From positions 1 through 64,000 of the forward strand of contig NZ_SSTC01000012.1 of the NCBI RefSeq assembly GCF_004801855.1: DNA of 64,000 bases. The letters run 5' to 3'. Under the pieces are notes generated by a model that was not told where the DNA came from, ran no database searches, and saw nothing but the letters and a program-made list of their open reading frames with translations. Below are positions 24,063 through 35,249 of this stretch, piece after piece. The position numbers were made by a program, and so were the translations under genes. Origin of the DNA: Pseudomonas sp. A-1 (GTDB lineage: Bacteria > Pseudomonadota > Gammaproteobacteria > Pseudomonadales > Pseudomonadaceae). The first letter of the stretch is position 1; each line of letters opens with the position of its first letter.

Positions 24063-25781
24063 TCAGCCGCCGAGCAGCTGCCAGGCCAGCAGGACAGCGA
24101 ACAGCAGGCTGGCGCTGCGCCAGAACAGCAGCGGGTTGCGCTCCAGCAGCGGCGGCCGGCGCCGGTTGAGGTATTCGGCGCTGGGCTGGCGCAGGTCGTG
24201 GACGAATTCGGAGAGCTCGGCCTGGCGGCGGTTGGGATCGGGCTGCAGGGCCTTGCGCAGTACCTCGTCGATCCACGGCGGGATGTTGCGCTCGCCGTGC
24301 GCCAGCGGCCGGTAGACCAGGCGGTTCTGCTCGGCGCGGTTGCGACACTTGGCGACCTCGGCGCCGTAGGGCAGGTCGCCGCCGAGCAGCTGGTAGGCGA
24401 TCACCGCCAGGGAGAACAGGTCCGAGCGCGGCGAGCCGGGCTCGCCGATGAAGTACTCCGGGGCCATGTACTGCAGGGTGCCCGGCAGCGCCTGCGCCGC
24501 CCGCTGCGGCGTGCGCTCGGCGAGGCCGGCGACCTGTGCCGAGCCGAAGTCGATCAGCCGGACGGTGCCGCTGGCGTCGATCAGCAGGTTCTCCGGGCGC
24601 AGGTCCTGGTGGAGCATCTCCAGACGGTGGAAGGCCTGCAGGCCGCGGGCGATCTGCTCGACCAGGTCGCGCACCTTCTCCAGCCCCGGCCGCGGGTTGT
24701 CGATCATCCACTGACGCAGGGTCTGGCCCTCGACGTATTCGCTGACGGTGTAGAGGTAGCGGCGCCGGCGCGTCTGCGGCGGGGCCTTGAGCACGTGGGC
24801 GCTGTCGATGCGGCGGGCGATCCATTCCTCGCCGAGCAGGCGCTCCAGGTGGGCGAGGTCGCCCTGCAGCTCGGTGGCCGGCACCTTGAGCACCACCGGC
24901 CGCTCGCCGTCCAGCGCCAGGTAGACGTGGCTGCGGCTGCTGGCGTGCAGGCTGCGCACGATGCGGTAGCCGTCGAACTCCATGCGCGGCTGCAGCAGCG
25001 GCGGCAGCGGCAGCTCGCCGAGCAGCTGGTGCAGCTCGCCGGCGTCGGCCTGCGGCAGCTGTTCGATGCGCACCAGCTGCACGGTGAGGTTGTCGTCGCT
25101 GCCGCGCCGGTAGGCTTCCTCGACCATCGCGCGGGCGGCGGCGTCGAGGTCGTCGGCGTGGGCGCGCAGCAGCTCGACCATGGCCGCGGGTGGCAGGTGT
25201 TCGTGGACGCCGTCGCTGGTGAGCAGGAACAGGTCGCCGGGCTCCAGCGCCAGGCTGCGGTGGTCCAGCTCCAGGTGCGGGCCGATGCCCAGGGCGCGGC
25301 TGAGGTAGCTGGTGTCGCGCGAGACCCACAGGCGGTGGTCCTCGGTCAGGCGCTCCAGCTCGTCGCCGCGCAGGCGGCAGATGCGCGTGTCGCCGGCGTG
25401 GAACAGGTGCGCGCGGGTGGCCTTGAACACCAGCGCGCTGAGGGTGCAGACGTAGCCGCGGTCCATGTCGTAGCGGTACTGGCTCTGCCGGGTCTGTGCG
25501 TAGAGCCAGGCGTTGGCGGCCATCAGCACGCGCTGCGCGGACTTCCTCACCGACCAGGCCTCGGCGGTGCAGTAGTAGTCGGCGAGGAAGCTGGCCACCG
25601 CCGCCTCGCTGGCGACCTGGCTGACCGCGCTGCTGCCGATGCCGTCGGCCAGGGCGATGGCGATGCCCTTGCTGGAGAGCTGCGGCTCGGCCGGGATGCA
25701 GGCGCCGTGGAAGTCCTGGTTGAGCGCCTTGCGGCCCTTGTCCGAGTACTGGCCGAGGCTGACGACGAGTTGCTGGGACAT
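24063..25781 (-). CDS. PP2C phosphatase/serine-threonine kinase fusion protein
   Basis: This 572-residue protein fuses a PP2C phosphatase (about 1-240) to a protein kinase (about 270-530) and a C-terminal membrane anchor (about 553-570). The phosphatase has NQD (21-23), ADG (45-47), AGD (129-131), SDG (189-191) and SDDN (228-231). The kinase has Lys299 in VVLKVP, catalytic HQDLRPEN (391-398) and DFG (411-413). The loop reads HQD rather than HRD, and the Gly-rich loop lacks the usual glycines, so kinase activity may be atypical. A similar fusion accompanies nitrate/nitrite assimilation genes in P. aeruginosa. It is last in the nirB-nirD-nirC direction, and probably tunes nitrogen assimilation by phosphorylation; the targets are unknown. 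Confidence 0.88.
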   Translation of the reverse strand: MSQQLVVSLGQYSDKGRKALNQDFHGACIPAEPQLSSKGIAIALADGIGSSAVSQVASEAAVASFLADYYCTAEAWSVRKSAQRVLMAANAWLYAQTRQSQYRYDMDRGYVCTLSALVFKATRAHLFHAGDTRICRLRGDELERLTEDHRLWVSRDTSYLSRALGIGPHLELDHRSLALEPGDLFLLTSDGVHEHLPPAAMVELLRAHADDLDAAARAMVEEAYRRGSDDNLTVQLVRIEQLPQADAGELHQLLGELPLPPLLQPRMEFDGYRIVRSLHASSRSHVYLALDGERPVVLKVPATELQGDLAHLERLLGEEWIARRIDSAHVLKAPPQTRRRRYLYTVSEYVEGQTLRQWMIDNPRPGLEKVRDLVEQIARGLQAFHRLEMLHQDLRPENLLIDASGTVRLIDFGSAQVAGLAERTPQRAAQALPGTLQYMAPEYFIGEPGSPRSDLFSLAVIAYQLLGGDLPYGAEVAKCRNRAEQNRLVYRPLAHGERNIPPWIDEVLRKALQPDPNRRQAELSEFVHDLRQPSAEYLNRRRPPLLERNPLLFWRSASLLFAVLLAWQLLGG

Positions 25782-25823
25782 GGGCGCGGCATCCGGAAAG
25801 GGCCCCGGACGGGGCCCGCGGGG

Positions 25824-26636
25824 TCAGACGAAGGAGCGCTTGGGCGCGGTCTTGACGTGGGTGGCGTAGAGGGTCAGGCCGGTGAAGGCCAGGCCGCCGA
25901 CCAGGTTGCCCAGGGCGGTGGGGATCTCGTTCCAGATCATGTAGTCCATCACCGAGAAATCGCCGCCCATGATCATGCCGAAGGGGAACAGAAACATGTT
26001 CACCACCGAGTGCTCGAAGCCCATGTAGAAGAACAGCATGATCGGCATCCACATGGCGATGGCCTTGCCGCTGACGGTGGTGGAAATCATCGCGCCGACC
26101 ACGCCCATGGACACCATCCAGTTGCACAGCATGCCGCGCAGGAAGATGGTCAGCCAGCCGGCGGTGCCGAACTCGGCGTAGCCCAGGGTGCGCGCCTCGC
26201 CGATGTGCGAGATCTTCTCGCCGATGGCGCCGGGGCTGGTGGAGAAGCCGTAGGTGAAGACGAAGGCCATCATCACGGCGACCGTCAACGCGCCGGCGAA
26301 GTTGCCGGTGAACACCAGGCCCCAGTTCTTCAGCACACCGCCGACGGTAACGCCGGGGCGCTTGTCCAGCAGCGCCAGCGGGGTGAGCATGAATACTCCG
26401 GTGAGCAGGTCGAAGCCCATCAGGTAGAGCATGATGAAACCGACCGGGAAGAATGCTGCGCCAAGCAGCGGCGAACCGGTCTGGACCGTGATGGAGATGG
26501 CGAACACCGCGGCCAGGGCGAGGATGGCGCCGGCCATGTAGGCGCGGATCAGGGTGTCGCGGGTGGACATGTAGATCTTCGATTCGCCGGCATCGACCAT
26601 CTTGGAGGCGAACTCGGCAGGGACCAGGTAGGACAT
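25824..26636 (-). CDS. nirC: Formate/nitrite transporter family protein (NirC-like)
   Basis: This 270-residue inner-membrane protein has six predicted membrane segments and the FNT-family features: an N-terminal amphipathic stretch, GFIMLYLMGFDLLTGVF, NFAGALTV, and LRGMLCNWMVSMGV with the conserved Asn near a pore helix. Located directly after nirBD, nitrite is the expected substrate, so NirC is preferred over FocA. It lies 58 bases after nirD. Many Pseudomonas use NasA-type transporters here, so the FNT channel is a variation worth noting. Confidence 0.85.
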   Translation of the reverse strand: MSYLVPAEFASKMVDAGESKIYMSTRDTLIRAYMAGAILALAAVFAISITVQTGSPLLGAAFFPVGFIMLYLMGFDLLTGVFMLTPLALLDKRPGVTVGGVLKNWGLVFTGNFAGALTVAVMMAFVFTYGFSTSPGAIGEKISHIGEARTLGYAEFGTAGWLTIFLRGMLCNWMVSMGVVGAMISTTVSGKAIAMWMPIMLFFYMGFEHSVVNMFLFPFGMIMGGDFSVMDYMIWNEIPTALGNLVGGLAFTGLTLYATHVKTAPKRSFV

Positions 26637-26694
26637 GGCAGTGTTCTCTGTCGCGGGCAGGGAGGGCGCCGCCGCGGCGGCGTCGGGGTTCGGT

Positions 26695-27045
26695 TCAGCA
26701 GAAGATTTCCACGCGCTCGCCGCGCAGACGCACCGGCCACACCGGCAGGCGCTGCTCGGGGTATTCCAGGCAGCCGCCGTCGCTCAGGCGGAAGTGCTGC
26801 TTGTACAGCGGCGAGGCGATCACCAGCTCGCCCTGCAGGTGGCCGAGGAGGCCGCGGCCGATCACGTTGGCGCCGGACCTGGGGTCGCGGTTGCCGATGG
26901 CGAAGACCTGCGGCTCGCTGCCTGGCAGGTAGAACAGCGCTACCTGCGCGCCGCCGGCGCGGGCGACGATGCCGGAGTTGGCGACCAGGTCGGCGGCGGC
27001 GCACAGCGGCTGCCAGCAGGCTTCGAGTTTCAGGGCGGTGTTCAT
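26695..27045 (-). CDS. nirD: Nitrite reductase (NADH) small subunit
   Basis: This 116-residue protein has the Rieske-fold NirD layout (VALFYLPGSEPQVFAIGNRDP, then LVIASPLYKQHFRL) but no CxH pairs for a Rieske cluster, as expected for NirD. It pairs with NirB in cytoplasmic assimilatory nitrite reduction to ammonium. Its ATG at 27045 overlaps the nirB stop by one base, indicating translational coupling. Confidence 0.93.
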   Translation of the reverse strand: MNTALKLEACWQPLCAAADLVANSGIVARAGGAQVALFYLPGSEPQVFAIGNRDPRSGANVIGRGLLGHLQGELVIASPLYKQHFRLSDGGCLEYPEQRLPVWPVRLRGERVEIFC

Positions 27046-29603
27046 CAGACGGCCTCCTCGGTCAGGGGAATCAGGTGCAGTTCATCGGTGCGCGCCGGGC
27101 GGCGCTGGCCGCGTTCGCGGACGAAGTGGATGTCCGGGTCGCCGCCGTGTTCGTTGACGAAGGTACGGAAGCGCTTGAGCTTCTCCTCGTCCTTGAGGGC
27201 GTTGGCCCATTCGCATTCGTAGCGGTCGACCACCAGCTGCATCTGCGCCTCCAGCTCGGCGGCCAGACCCAGGCTGTCGTGGATGACCACGTCCTTGAGG
27301 TAGTCCAGGCCGCCCTCCAGCGACTCGCGCCACACCGAGGTGCGCTGCAGCTTGTCGGCGGTGCGGATGTAGAACATCAGCAGGCGATCGATGTAGCGGA
27401 TCAGGGTCCGGTCATCCAGGTCGGTGGCGAACAGCTCGGCGTGGCGCGGACGCATGCCGCCGTTGCCGCAGACGTAGAGATTCCAGCCGTTCTCGGTGGC
27501 GATCACGCCGATGTCCTTGCTCTGCGCCTCGGCGCACTCGCGGGTGCAGCCGGAGACCGCGAACTTGAGCTTGTGCGGCGCGCGCAGGCCCTTGTAGCGG
27601 TGCTCGATGTCGAGGGCCATCTTCACGCTGTCCTGCACCCCGTAGCGGCACCAGGTGCTGCCGACGCAGCTCTTCACCGTGCGGGTGGACTTGCCGTAGG
27701 CGTGGCCGGTCTCGAAGCCGGCGGCGATCAGCTCGGCCCAGATCTCCGGCAGCTCGTGCAGCTGGGCGCCGAACAGGTCGATGCGCTGGCCGCCGGTGAT
27801 CTTGGTGTAGAGGTCGTACTTCTTCGCCACCTGGCCGATGGCGATCAGCCCCTCGGGGGTGATCTCGCCGCCGGGGATGCGCGGCACCACCGAGTAGGTG
27901 CCGTTCTTCTGCATGTTGGCCATGAAGGTGTCGTTGGTGTCCTGCAGCGGCACCAGCGCCGGGTCCATGATCGGGCGGTTCCAGCAGGAGGCGAGGATCG
28001 AGCCCACCGCCGGCTTGCAGATGTCGCAGCCGACATGGCCCTTGCCGTGCCTGGCCAGCAGTTCCTCGAAGCTCTCGATGCCCTCGACGCGGACGAGGTG
28101 GTAGAGCTCCTGGCGGGTGTAGGCGAAGTGCTCGCAGAGGCTCTTGTCGACTTCCACGCCGCGGGCGCTCAGCTCGTGCTCGACCACCTGCTTGAGCAGC
28201 GCAGCGCAGCCACCGCAGCCGGTGGCCGCCTTGGTGCAGGCCTTGACGCTGGCGATGTCGCTGCAGCCGCCGTCGATGGCGGCGCAGATCGCGCCCTTGC
28301 TGACGTTGTGGCAGGAGCAGATGGTGGCCGTCTCCGGCAGGGCGTCGGCGCCCAGCGCCGGGGCATCGCTGCCGGCGGGCATGATCAGGCTGGCCGGGTC
28401 TTCCGGCAGCTTGATGCCGTTCTGCGCGTACTGCAGCAGGGTGTCGTAGTAGCTGTTGTCGCCGACCAGCACGGCGCCGAGCACCTGCTTGCCGTCGGCC
28501 GAAACCACCAGGCGGCGGTAGCTGGCGCTGGCCTCGTCGATGTAGCGGTAGCTGCGCGAACCGGGCATGGCGCCGTGGGCGTCGCCGATGGAGCCGACGT
28601 CGACGCCGAGCAGCTTGAGCTTGGTCGACATGTCGGCGCCGAGGAACGGCTGGGCTTCCTGGCCGCACAGCTGGGCGGCCACGGCGCGGGCCATCTGGTA
28701 GCCGGGGGCGACCAGGCCGAAGACGCTGCCGTTCCAGGCCGCGCACTCGCCGATGGCGTGGATGCGCTCGTCACTGGTCAGGCACTGGTCGTTGATCCCG
28801 ATGCCGCCACGCGGGCCCAGCTCCAGGCCGCAGGCGCGGGCCAGAGCGTCCTGCGGGCGGATGCCGGCGGAGAACACGATCAGGTCGGTCTCGAGAAAGT
28901 CGTCGCCGGCGAAGTTCATCCGGTAGCGGTACTCGCTGCCGGCGCTGATGCTCTGGGTGGCCTTGGACAGGTGCACGCCGACGCCCAGATCCTCGATGCG
29001 CTGCTTCAGCGCCGCGCCGCCGAAGTCGTCCAGCTGCACCGGCATCAGCCGCGGGGCGAACTCCACCACGTGGGCTTCGAGGCCCAGCGACTTCAGCGCG
29101 TTGGCCGCTTCCAGGCCGAGCAGGCCGCCGCCGACCACCACGCCGCGGCGCTGGCCCCGGGCGGCGGCGCGGATTGCGTCGAGGTCGTCGAGGGTGCGGT
29201 AGACCAGGCGCGCCTCGCCCGCGGCGCCCTCGATCGACGGCACGAAGGGGTAGGAGCCGGTGGCCAGCACCAGCCTGTCGTAGCCGAAGCGGCCCTGGCT
29301 GGTGACCACCTCGCCGCTGGCGCGGTCGATCTCCAGCACCGCGGTGCCCAGGTGCAGGGTCAGGCCTTCGGCTTCATAGAGCGAGGCGGCGCTCATGGCC
29401 AGGGACTCGGCGTCGCGGTCGCCGAAGTACTCGGAGAGGTGCACGCGGTCGTAGGCGCGCTGCGCCTCCTCGCCGAACACCTCGATGCGGTAGTGCGCCA
29501 GGGCGCCGCCCGCGAGCAGTTGCTCGACGCAGTGATGCCCGACCATGCCGTTGCCGACGATGATCAGCCGTTGCTTGTCAGTGGAGAGGTCTGTGCTGTG
29601 CAT
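27045..29603 (-). CDS. nirB: Nitrite reductase (NADH) large subunit
   Basis: This 852-residue flavoprotein begins at ATG 29603 with GGGAA upstream; the open frame extends further but into the leader hairpins. It carries an FAD loop GNGMVG (17-22), a second NAD domain, a BFD-type [2Fe-2S] cluster region CSCHNVSKGAI near residue 428, and ferredoxin-like half domains. The siroheme/[4Fe-4S] cysteines lie in CVGSTWC (about 645) and CTREC (about 685). It reduces nitrite to ammonium with NADH in the cytoplasm. A sigma54 promoter and an antitermination-type leader precede it. Confidence 0.95.
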   Translation of the reverse strand: MHSTDLSTDKQRLIIVGNGMVGHHCVEQLLAGGALAHYRIEVFGEEAQRAYDRVHLSEYFGDRDAESLAMSAASLYEAEGLTLHLGTAVLEIDRASGEVVTSQGRFGYDRLVLATGSYPFVPSIEGAAGEARLVYRTLDDLDAIRAAARGQRRGVVVGGGLLGLEAANALKSLGLEAHVVEFAPRLMPVQLDDFGGAALKQRIEDLGVGVHLSKATQSISAGSEYRYRMNFAGDDFLETDLIVFSAGIRPQDALARACGLELGPRGGIGINDQCLTSDERIHAIGECAAWNGSVFGLVAPGYQMARAVAAQLCGQEAQPFLGADMSTKLKLLGVDVGSIGDAHGAMPGSRSYRYIDEASASYRRLVVSADGKQVLGAVLVGDNSYYDTLLQYAQNGIKLPEDPASLIMPAGSDAPALGADALPETATICSCHNVSKGAICAAIDGGCSDIASVKACTKAATGCGGCAALLKQVVEHELSARGVEVDKSLCEHFAYTRQELYHLVRVEGIESFEELLARHGKGHVGCDICKPAVGSILASCWNRPIMDPALVPLQDTNDTFMANMQKNGTYSVVPRIPGGEITPEGLIAIGQVAKKYDLYTKITGGQRIDLFGAQLHELPEIWAELIAAGFETGHAYGKSTRTVKSCVGSTWCRYGVQDSVKMALDIEHRYKGLRAPHKLKFAVSGCTRECAEAQSKDIGVIATENGWNLYVCGNGGMRPRHAELFATDLDDRTLIRYIDRLLMFYIRTADKLQRTSVWRESLEGGLDYLKDVVIHDSLGLAAELEAQMQLVVDRYECEWANALKDEEKLKRFRTFVNEHGGDPDIHFVRERGQRRPARTDELHLIPLTEEAV

Positions 29604-29645
29604 GGCGTTTCCCGGTCGAAGCCCATCAGGTGTATCCGCGGCAAT

Positions 29646-29685
29646 GAAAAAAGGCGCCTGAGACCTCGCGGTCCCAGGCGCCTTT
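29646..29685 (-). terminator. Intrinsic terminator (attenuator) in the nirB leader
   Basis: On the minus strand AGGCGCCTG and GGACC, a GCGA tetraloop and the complements GGTCT and CAGGCGCCT form a 14-bp stem followed by six T. The T run ends about 43 bases upstream of the nirB ATG. A terminator inside a 5' leader implies conditional read-through. Together with the hexaloop hairpins upstream it fits NasT/NasR-type antitermination. Confidence 0.85.
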
Positions 29686-29698
29686 GCCTGTTCTGTGC

Positions 29699-29761
29699 GG
29701 CGCCCTCGGAGGCGCCCTGTCGCCCATCGCCTGCGTTGGCGGCTCGATCGCCGTTGATCGA
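29699..29761 (-). promoter_or_regulatory. Paired hairpins resembling an ANTAR (NasT/NasR) RNA target
   Basis: On the minus strand, hairpin P1 (29761-29744) is TCGATC, loop AACGGC, GATCGA. Its six-base loop has A at position 1 and G at position 4, the bases that ANTAR antiterminators recognise. Hairpin P2 (29716-29699) is GGCGCC, loop TCCGAG, GGCGCC, with G at position 4 but T at position 1. P2 contains GGCGCC, so it could compete with the terminator stem. Two tandem hexaloops followed by a terminator match the known nasF and nasA leaders. Structure is seen; binding by NasT is inferred. Confidence 0.65.
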
Positions 29762-29796
29762 GTGGGCGGCCCCTCAGCGGGGCTCGAGTATGACGA

Positions 29797-29813
29797 AGCA
29801 TTTGCCGTGCCAA
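29797..29813 (-). promoter_or_regulatory. Sigma54 (-24/-12) promoter for nirB
   Basis: Minus strand TTGGCACGGCAAATGCT has GG and GC separated by ten bases and fits TGGCACG-N4-TTGC with one mismatch in the -12 block. Transcription would begin near 29786 and give a leader of about 180 nt containing the paired hairpins and the terminator. NtrC is the expected activator; no enhancer site was sought beyond this. Confidence 0.6.
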
Positions 29814-29945
29814 CTCTGCCGCATGGCGCGACTGGCGGGCTGCAGCGGCCCTCCGGGGGGCCGTGCGCCGTCACCCGGCAGCGAAATGGAACCAGAATGG
29901 TGCAGCGATGGCGCATCTGCCCCGCGATGAGGCCCGCCGCCGGGC

Positions 29946-30662
29946 TCAGTGCCCGCCCAGATAGGCGCTGCGCACCTCGGGATTGCCGAGCAGCTCCGCC
30001 CCGGAGCCGCTGAGGCGGATCTCGCCGTTGACCAGCACGTAGCCGCGGTCGGACAGCCTGAGGGCATGGTTGGCGTTCTGCTCGACCAGAAAGATGGTCA
30101 TGCCACCGGCGGCCAGCTCGCGCAGGGTCTGGAAGATCTGCCGCACCACCAGCGGCGCCAGCCCCAGGGAAGGCTCGTCGAGCAGCAGCAGGCGCGGCCG
30201 GCTCATCAGCGCGCGGGCGATGGCGAGCATCTGCTGCTCGCCGCCGGAGAGGGTCATGGCGCGCTGCTGGCGGCGCTCCTCGAGGCGCGGGAACAGCGCG
30301 TACATGCGCCGCAGATCCTCGGCGGCGTGCCGCTGGCCGACGGTGATGGTGCCCATCAGCAGGTTCTCCTCGACGCTCATGTCGGGGAACACCCGCCGCC
30401 CCTCGGGCACCTGGGCCACGCCGCTGGCGGCGACGTGATGGGCGGAGCGGAAGGTGATGTCCTCGCCGGCGAGGAGGATCTGCCCGGCGCTGGCGCGCGG
30501 CTGGCCGAAGATCGACATCAGCAGGCTCGACTTGCCGGCGCCGTTGGCGCCGATCAGGCACACCGTCTCGCCCTCCTCCACCCGCAGGCTGACCCCGCGC
30601 AGGGCCTGCACCGGGCCGTAGAACAGGTCGAGGTCGCGCAGTTCGAGCAGCGGCGCGCTCAT
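29946..30662 (-). CDS. livF: Branched-chain amino acid ABC transporter, ATP-binding protein LivF
   Basis: This 238-residue ABC ATPase has Walker A GANGAGKSS (about 38-46), signature LSGGEQQ and Walker B LLLLDEPSLGL. It matches LivF/BraG in size and in the ending GSGAELLGNPEVRSAYLGGH. It is the last gene of livKHMGF, and its ATG overlaps the livG stop (ATGA at 30659-30662). Confidence 0.92.
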   Translation of the reverse strand: MSAPLLELRDLDLFYGPVQALRGVSLRVEEGETVCLIGANGAGKSSLLMSIFGQPRASAGQILLAGEDITFRSAHHVAASGVAQVPEGRRVFPDMSVEENLLMGTITVGQRHAAEDLRRMYALFPRLEERRQQRAMTLSGGEQQMLAIARALMSRPRLLLLDEPSLGLAPLVVRQIFQTLRELAAGGMTIFLVEQNANHALRLSDRGYVLVNGEIRLSGSGAELLGNPEVRSAYLGGH

Positions 30663-31527
30663 GCCGGCTCCTCCTCGTCGGCGCCGAGGTAGGCGGCGAT
30701 CACCTTCGGGTCGCTGCGGATCGCCGCCGGCGCGCCCGCGGCGATCACCTCGCCGTGGTCGAGCACCACGATGTGGTCGCAGATGCCCATCACCATGCCC
30801 ATGTCGTGCTCGATCAGCAGCACGCTGAGGGCGTGCTCCTCGCGCAGGCGGCGGATGATGGCGCCGAGCGCCACGGTCTCGGCCGGGTTGAGGCCGGCGG
30901 CCGGCTCGTCCAGGCACAGCAGCTGCGGGCGGGTGCACATGGCGCGGGCGATCTCCAGGCGGCGCTGCTGGCCATAGGCCAGCTCGCCGGCCAGGCGGTT
31001 GGCGCAGTCGACCAGGTCGACCAGCTCCAGCCAGTAGAAGGCATGGGCCAGCGCCTGCTCCTCGGCGCGGCGGAACGCCGGGGTGTTCAGCACGCCGGCC
31101 AGCAGGCTGCGGTTCAGCCACAGGTGCTGGGCCACCAGCAGGTTCTCCAGCACCGACATCTCGCGGAACAGGCGGATGTTCTGGAAGGTGCGCGCCAGGC
31201 CGGCGCGGTTGACCCGGTGGGTGCCGCCGAACAGCTTGAACCACAGCCGGCTGGCGAACTGCCGCGGGCGCACGAAGTCGCCCGGGCGGAACGGCTCGCC
31301 GAGCACCTGCAGCACGTCGGTGCGGCGCCCGCGGGCGTTGAGCTGGATGCTGCCGGCAGTGGCGCGGTAGAAGCCGGTCAGGCAGTTGAACACCGTGGTC
31401 TTGCCGGCGCCGTTGGGGCCGATCAGCGCGGTGATCGAGCCGCGGCGCACGCCCAGGCTGACCTCGTGCAGCGCGCGGATGCCGCCGAACTGCATGCACA
31501 GGCGCTCGACGCGCAGGATCTCGTCGC

Positions 31528-31531
<4 letters not shown>
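30659..31531 (-). CDS. livG: Branched-chain amino acid ABC transporter, ATP-binding protein LivG
   Basis: This 290-residue ATPase has Walker A GPNGAGKTT (about 37-45), a LivG-specific insertion after the first strands, an ABC signature AYGQQRRLEIARA and Walker B LLCLDEPAAGL. The length and GELAYGQQRRLEIARAM are typical of LivG/BraF. It overlaps both neighbours by four bases, consistent with one polycistronic unit. Confidence 0.92.
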
Positions 31532-33707
<2,176 letters not shown>

Positions 33708-33752
33708 GCGTGTCGCCTCAGGGGAGAACTGTGGGAGGGCGGGCCTGCAGCA

Positions 33753-33837
33753 CCGTAGGGTGGAAAACGACCGCAGGTCTTTTCCACCACCTCACGCTTT
33801 CGGTGGAAAACCGCTGCGCGGGTTTTCCACCCTACGG
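33753..33837. repeat. Inverted-repeat element between livK and livH (CCGTAGGGTGGAAAAC family)
   Basis: The 16-base ends CCGTAGGGTGGAAAAC (33753-33768) and GTTTTCCACCCTACGG (33822-33837) are exact reverse complements. An inner hairpin GGTGGAAAACC/GGTTTTCCACC lies at 33802-33831. A related copy occurs at 39102-39188. Hairpins after a binding-protein gene often stabilise its mRNA relative to the permease genes. Confidence 0.8.
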
Positions 33838-33868
33838 ATCGGAGATGCCCGCCTTTACCGGACTCGCC

Positions 33869-34993
33869 TCATGGCAACTGGTGGTACTTGCCCTGGTCGT
33901 CCCACTGGTAGAGCACGTAGTCGCTGACCTTGAGGTCGCCCTTGGCGTCCCACGCCTTGGGCCCCATCACCGTCGGCACGCTGTTGCTCTTCAGCCACTC
34001 GCTGGCCTTGGCCAGATCGTTGGAGCCGACCGCGTTGAAGGCCGCCGCCATGGCCTGCAGCGAGGCGTAGGCGTACAGGGTGTAGCCCTCCGGCTCGTAG
34101 CCGCCGGCACGCAGCTTCTCGATCACCGCCTGGCCGTCGGCGATCTTGCGCGGGTCGGCGCCGAAGGTCATGTAGGCGCCCTTGACGTACTGCGGGCCGC
34201 CGGCGGTGGTGACCATCTCGTCGGTGACCACGCCGTCGCCGGAGACGAAGTGGGCGGTCAGGCCCTGCTCGCGCATCTGCCGCAGCAGCGGACCGGCCTC
34301 CGGGTGCAGGCCGCCGAAGTAGACCACGTCGACCTCGGCAGCGCGCAGCTTGGTGACCAGCGCATTGAAGTCCTTCTCGCCGCGGGTCAGCCCCTCGTAG
34401 AGCACCTCGCTGACGCCGCGCTCCTTGAGCCGCGCGCGGGTGGCGTCGGCGATGCCCTGGCCGTAGGTGTCCTTGTCGTGGATCAGCGCCACCCGCTTGC
34501 CCTTGAGGGTGTCGATGATGAAGTCGGCGGCGACCTGGCCCTGCTGGTCGTCGCGCCCGCACATGCGGAACATGCCGGTCAGGCCGCGCTCGGTGACCTG
34601 CGGGTTGGTCGAGCCGGGGGTGATGGTGAGGATGCCGGCCTCGTCGTACACCACCGAGGCGGGGATGGTCGACGACGAGCAGAAGTGGCCGATCACCCCG
34701 GCGACCTGCTCCTGGTCGACCAGGCGGTTGGCCACCGCCACCGCCTGCTTCGGCTCGCAGGCGTCGTCGCCCTTGACCAGCTTGATCGGCTCGCCGTTGA
34801 TGCCGCCGGCGGCATTGATGTCGGCCGCCGCCTGGGTCGCCCCGCGCCAGTACTGCTCGCCGATGGCCGCGCTGGGGCCGGTGTGCGGCCCGGCCACGCC
34901 GATCAGCACGTCGGCGTGGACCTGCGAAGACAGGCCCAGCGCGGCGCCTACCGCGAGGGCGAGAAAGCCTTTTCCTGCAATCTTCTGCATCAT
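33869..34993 (-). CDS. livK: Branched-chain amino acid ABC transporter substrate-binding protein
   Basis: This 374-residue periplasmic protein has a signal peptide (about 1-27, ending VHA before DVL). The type I periplasmic binding fold shows GVAGPHTGPSAAIGEQ, DDACEPKQAVAVANRLV, VIGHFCSSSTIPAS and VYFGGLHPE, all LivJ/BraC signatures. The start is the first of two adjacent ATGs (34993) with GGAG eight bases upstream. Sequence differences from the classical BraC suggest a paralogue, so the ligand may be another amino acid. Confidence 0.88.
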   Translation of the reverse strand: MMQKIAGKGFLALAVGAALGLSSQVHADVLIGVAGPHTGPSAAIGEQYWRGATQAAADINAAGGINGEPIKLVKGDDACEPKQAVAVANRLVDQEQVAGVIGHFCSSSTIPASVVYDEAGILTITPGSTNPQVTERGLTGMFRMCGRDDQQGQVAADFIIDTLKGKRVALIHDKDTYGQGIADATRARLKERGVSEVLYEGLTRGEKDFNALVTKLRAAEVDVVYFGGLHPEAGPLLRQMREQGLTAHFVSGDGVVTDEMVTTAGGPQYVKGAYMTFGADPRKIADGQAVIEKLRAGGYEPEGYTLYAYASLQAMAAAFNAVGSNDLAKASEWLKSNSVPTVMGPKAWDAKGDLKVSDYVLYQWDDQGKYHQLP

Positions 34994-35249
34994 GGACGGG
35001 AACTCCTGGAAGGGGGATGTTCGCGGCTGCGCACGCCATTGCCCGAATGCCCGGAGCCAGTCCTGCCCCGGGATAATCGGCATAACACACACCACTTCAT
35101 TTCTTTTTAGACTATGGCGCGCGCTTCACAAGTCATCCCGCGCCGTCCGCCTGCGCGCCAAGCACCAGCCACCCCGCCCTGCCACCTGCCCCGCACCGAA
35201 AACACTGCACCCGCTGGCAGCTGCCGCAGGATCGGGAGTCCGCAAACGA

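Noticed and set aside
24198-29930. A 1910-codon open frame on the plus strand
   Set aside because: Antisense shadow of the PP2C/kinase, nirC, nirD and nirB genes; no motifs, and repetitive amino acid content.
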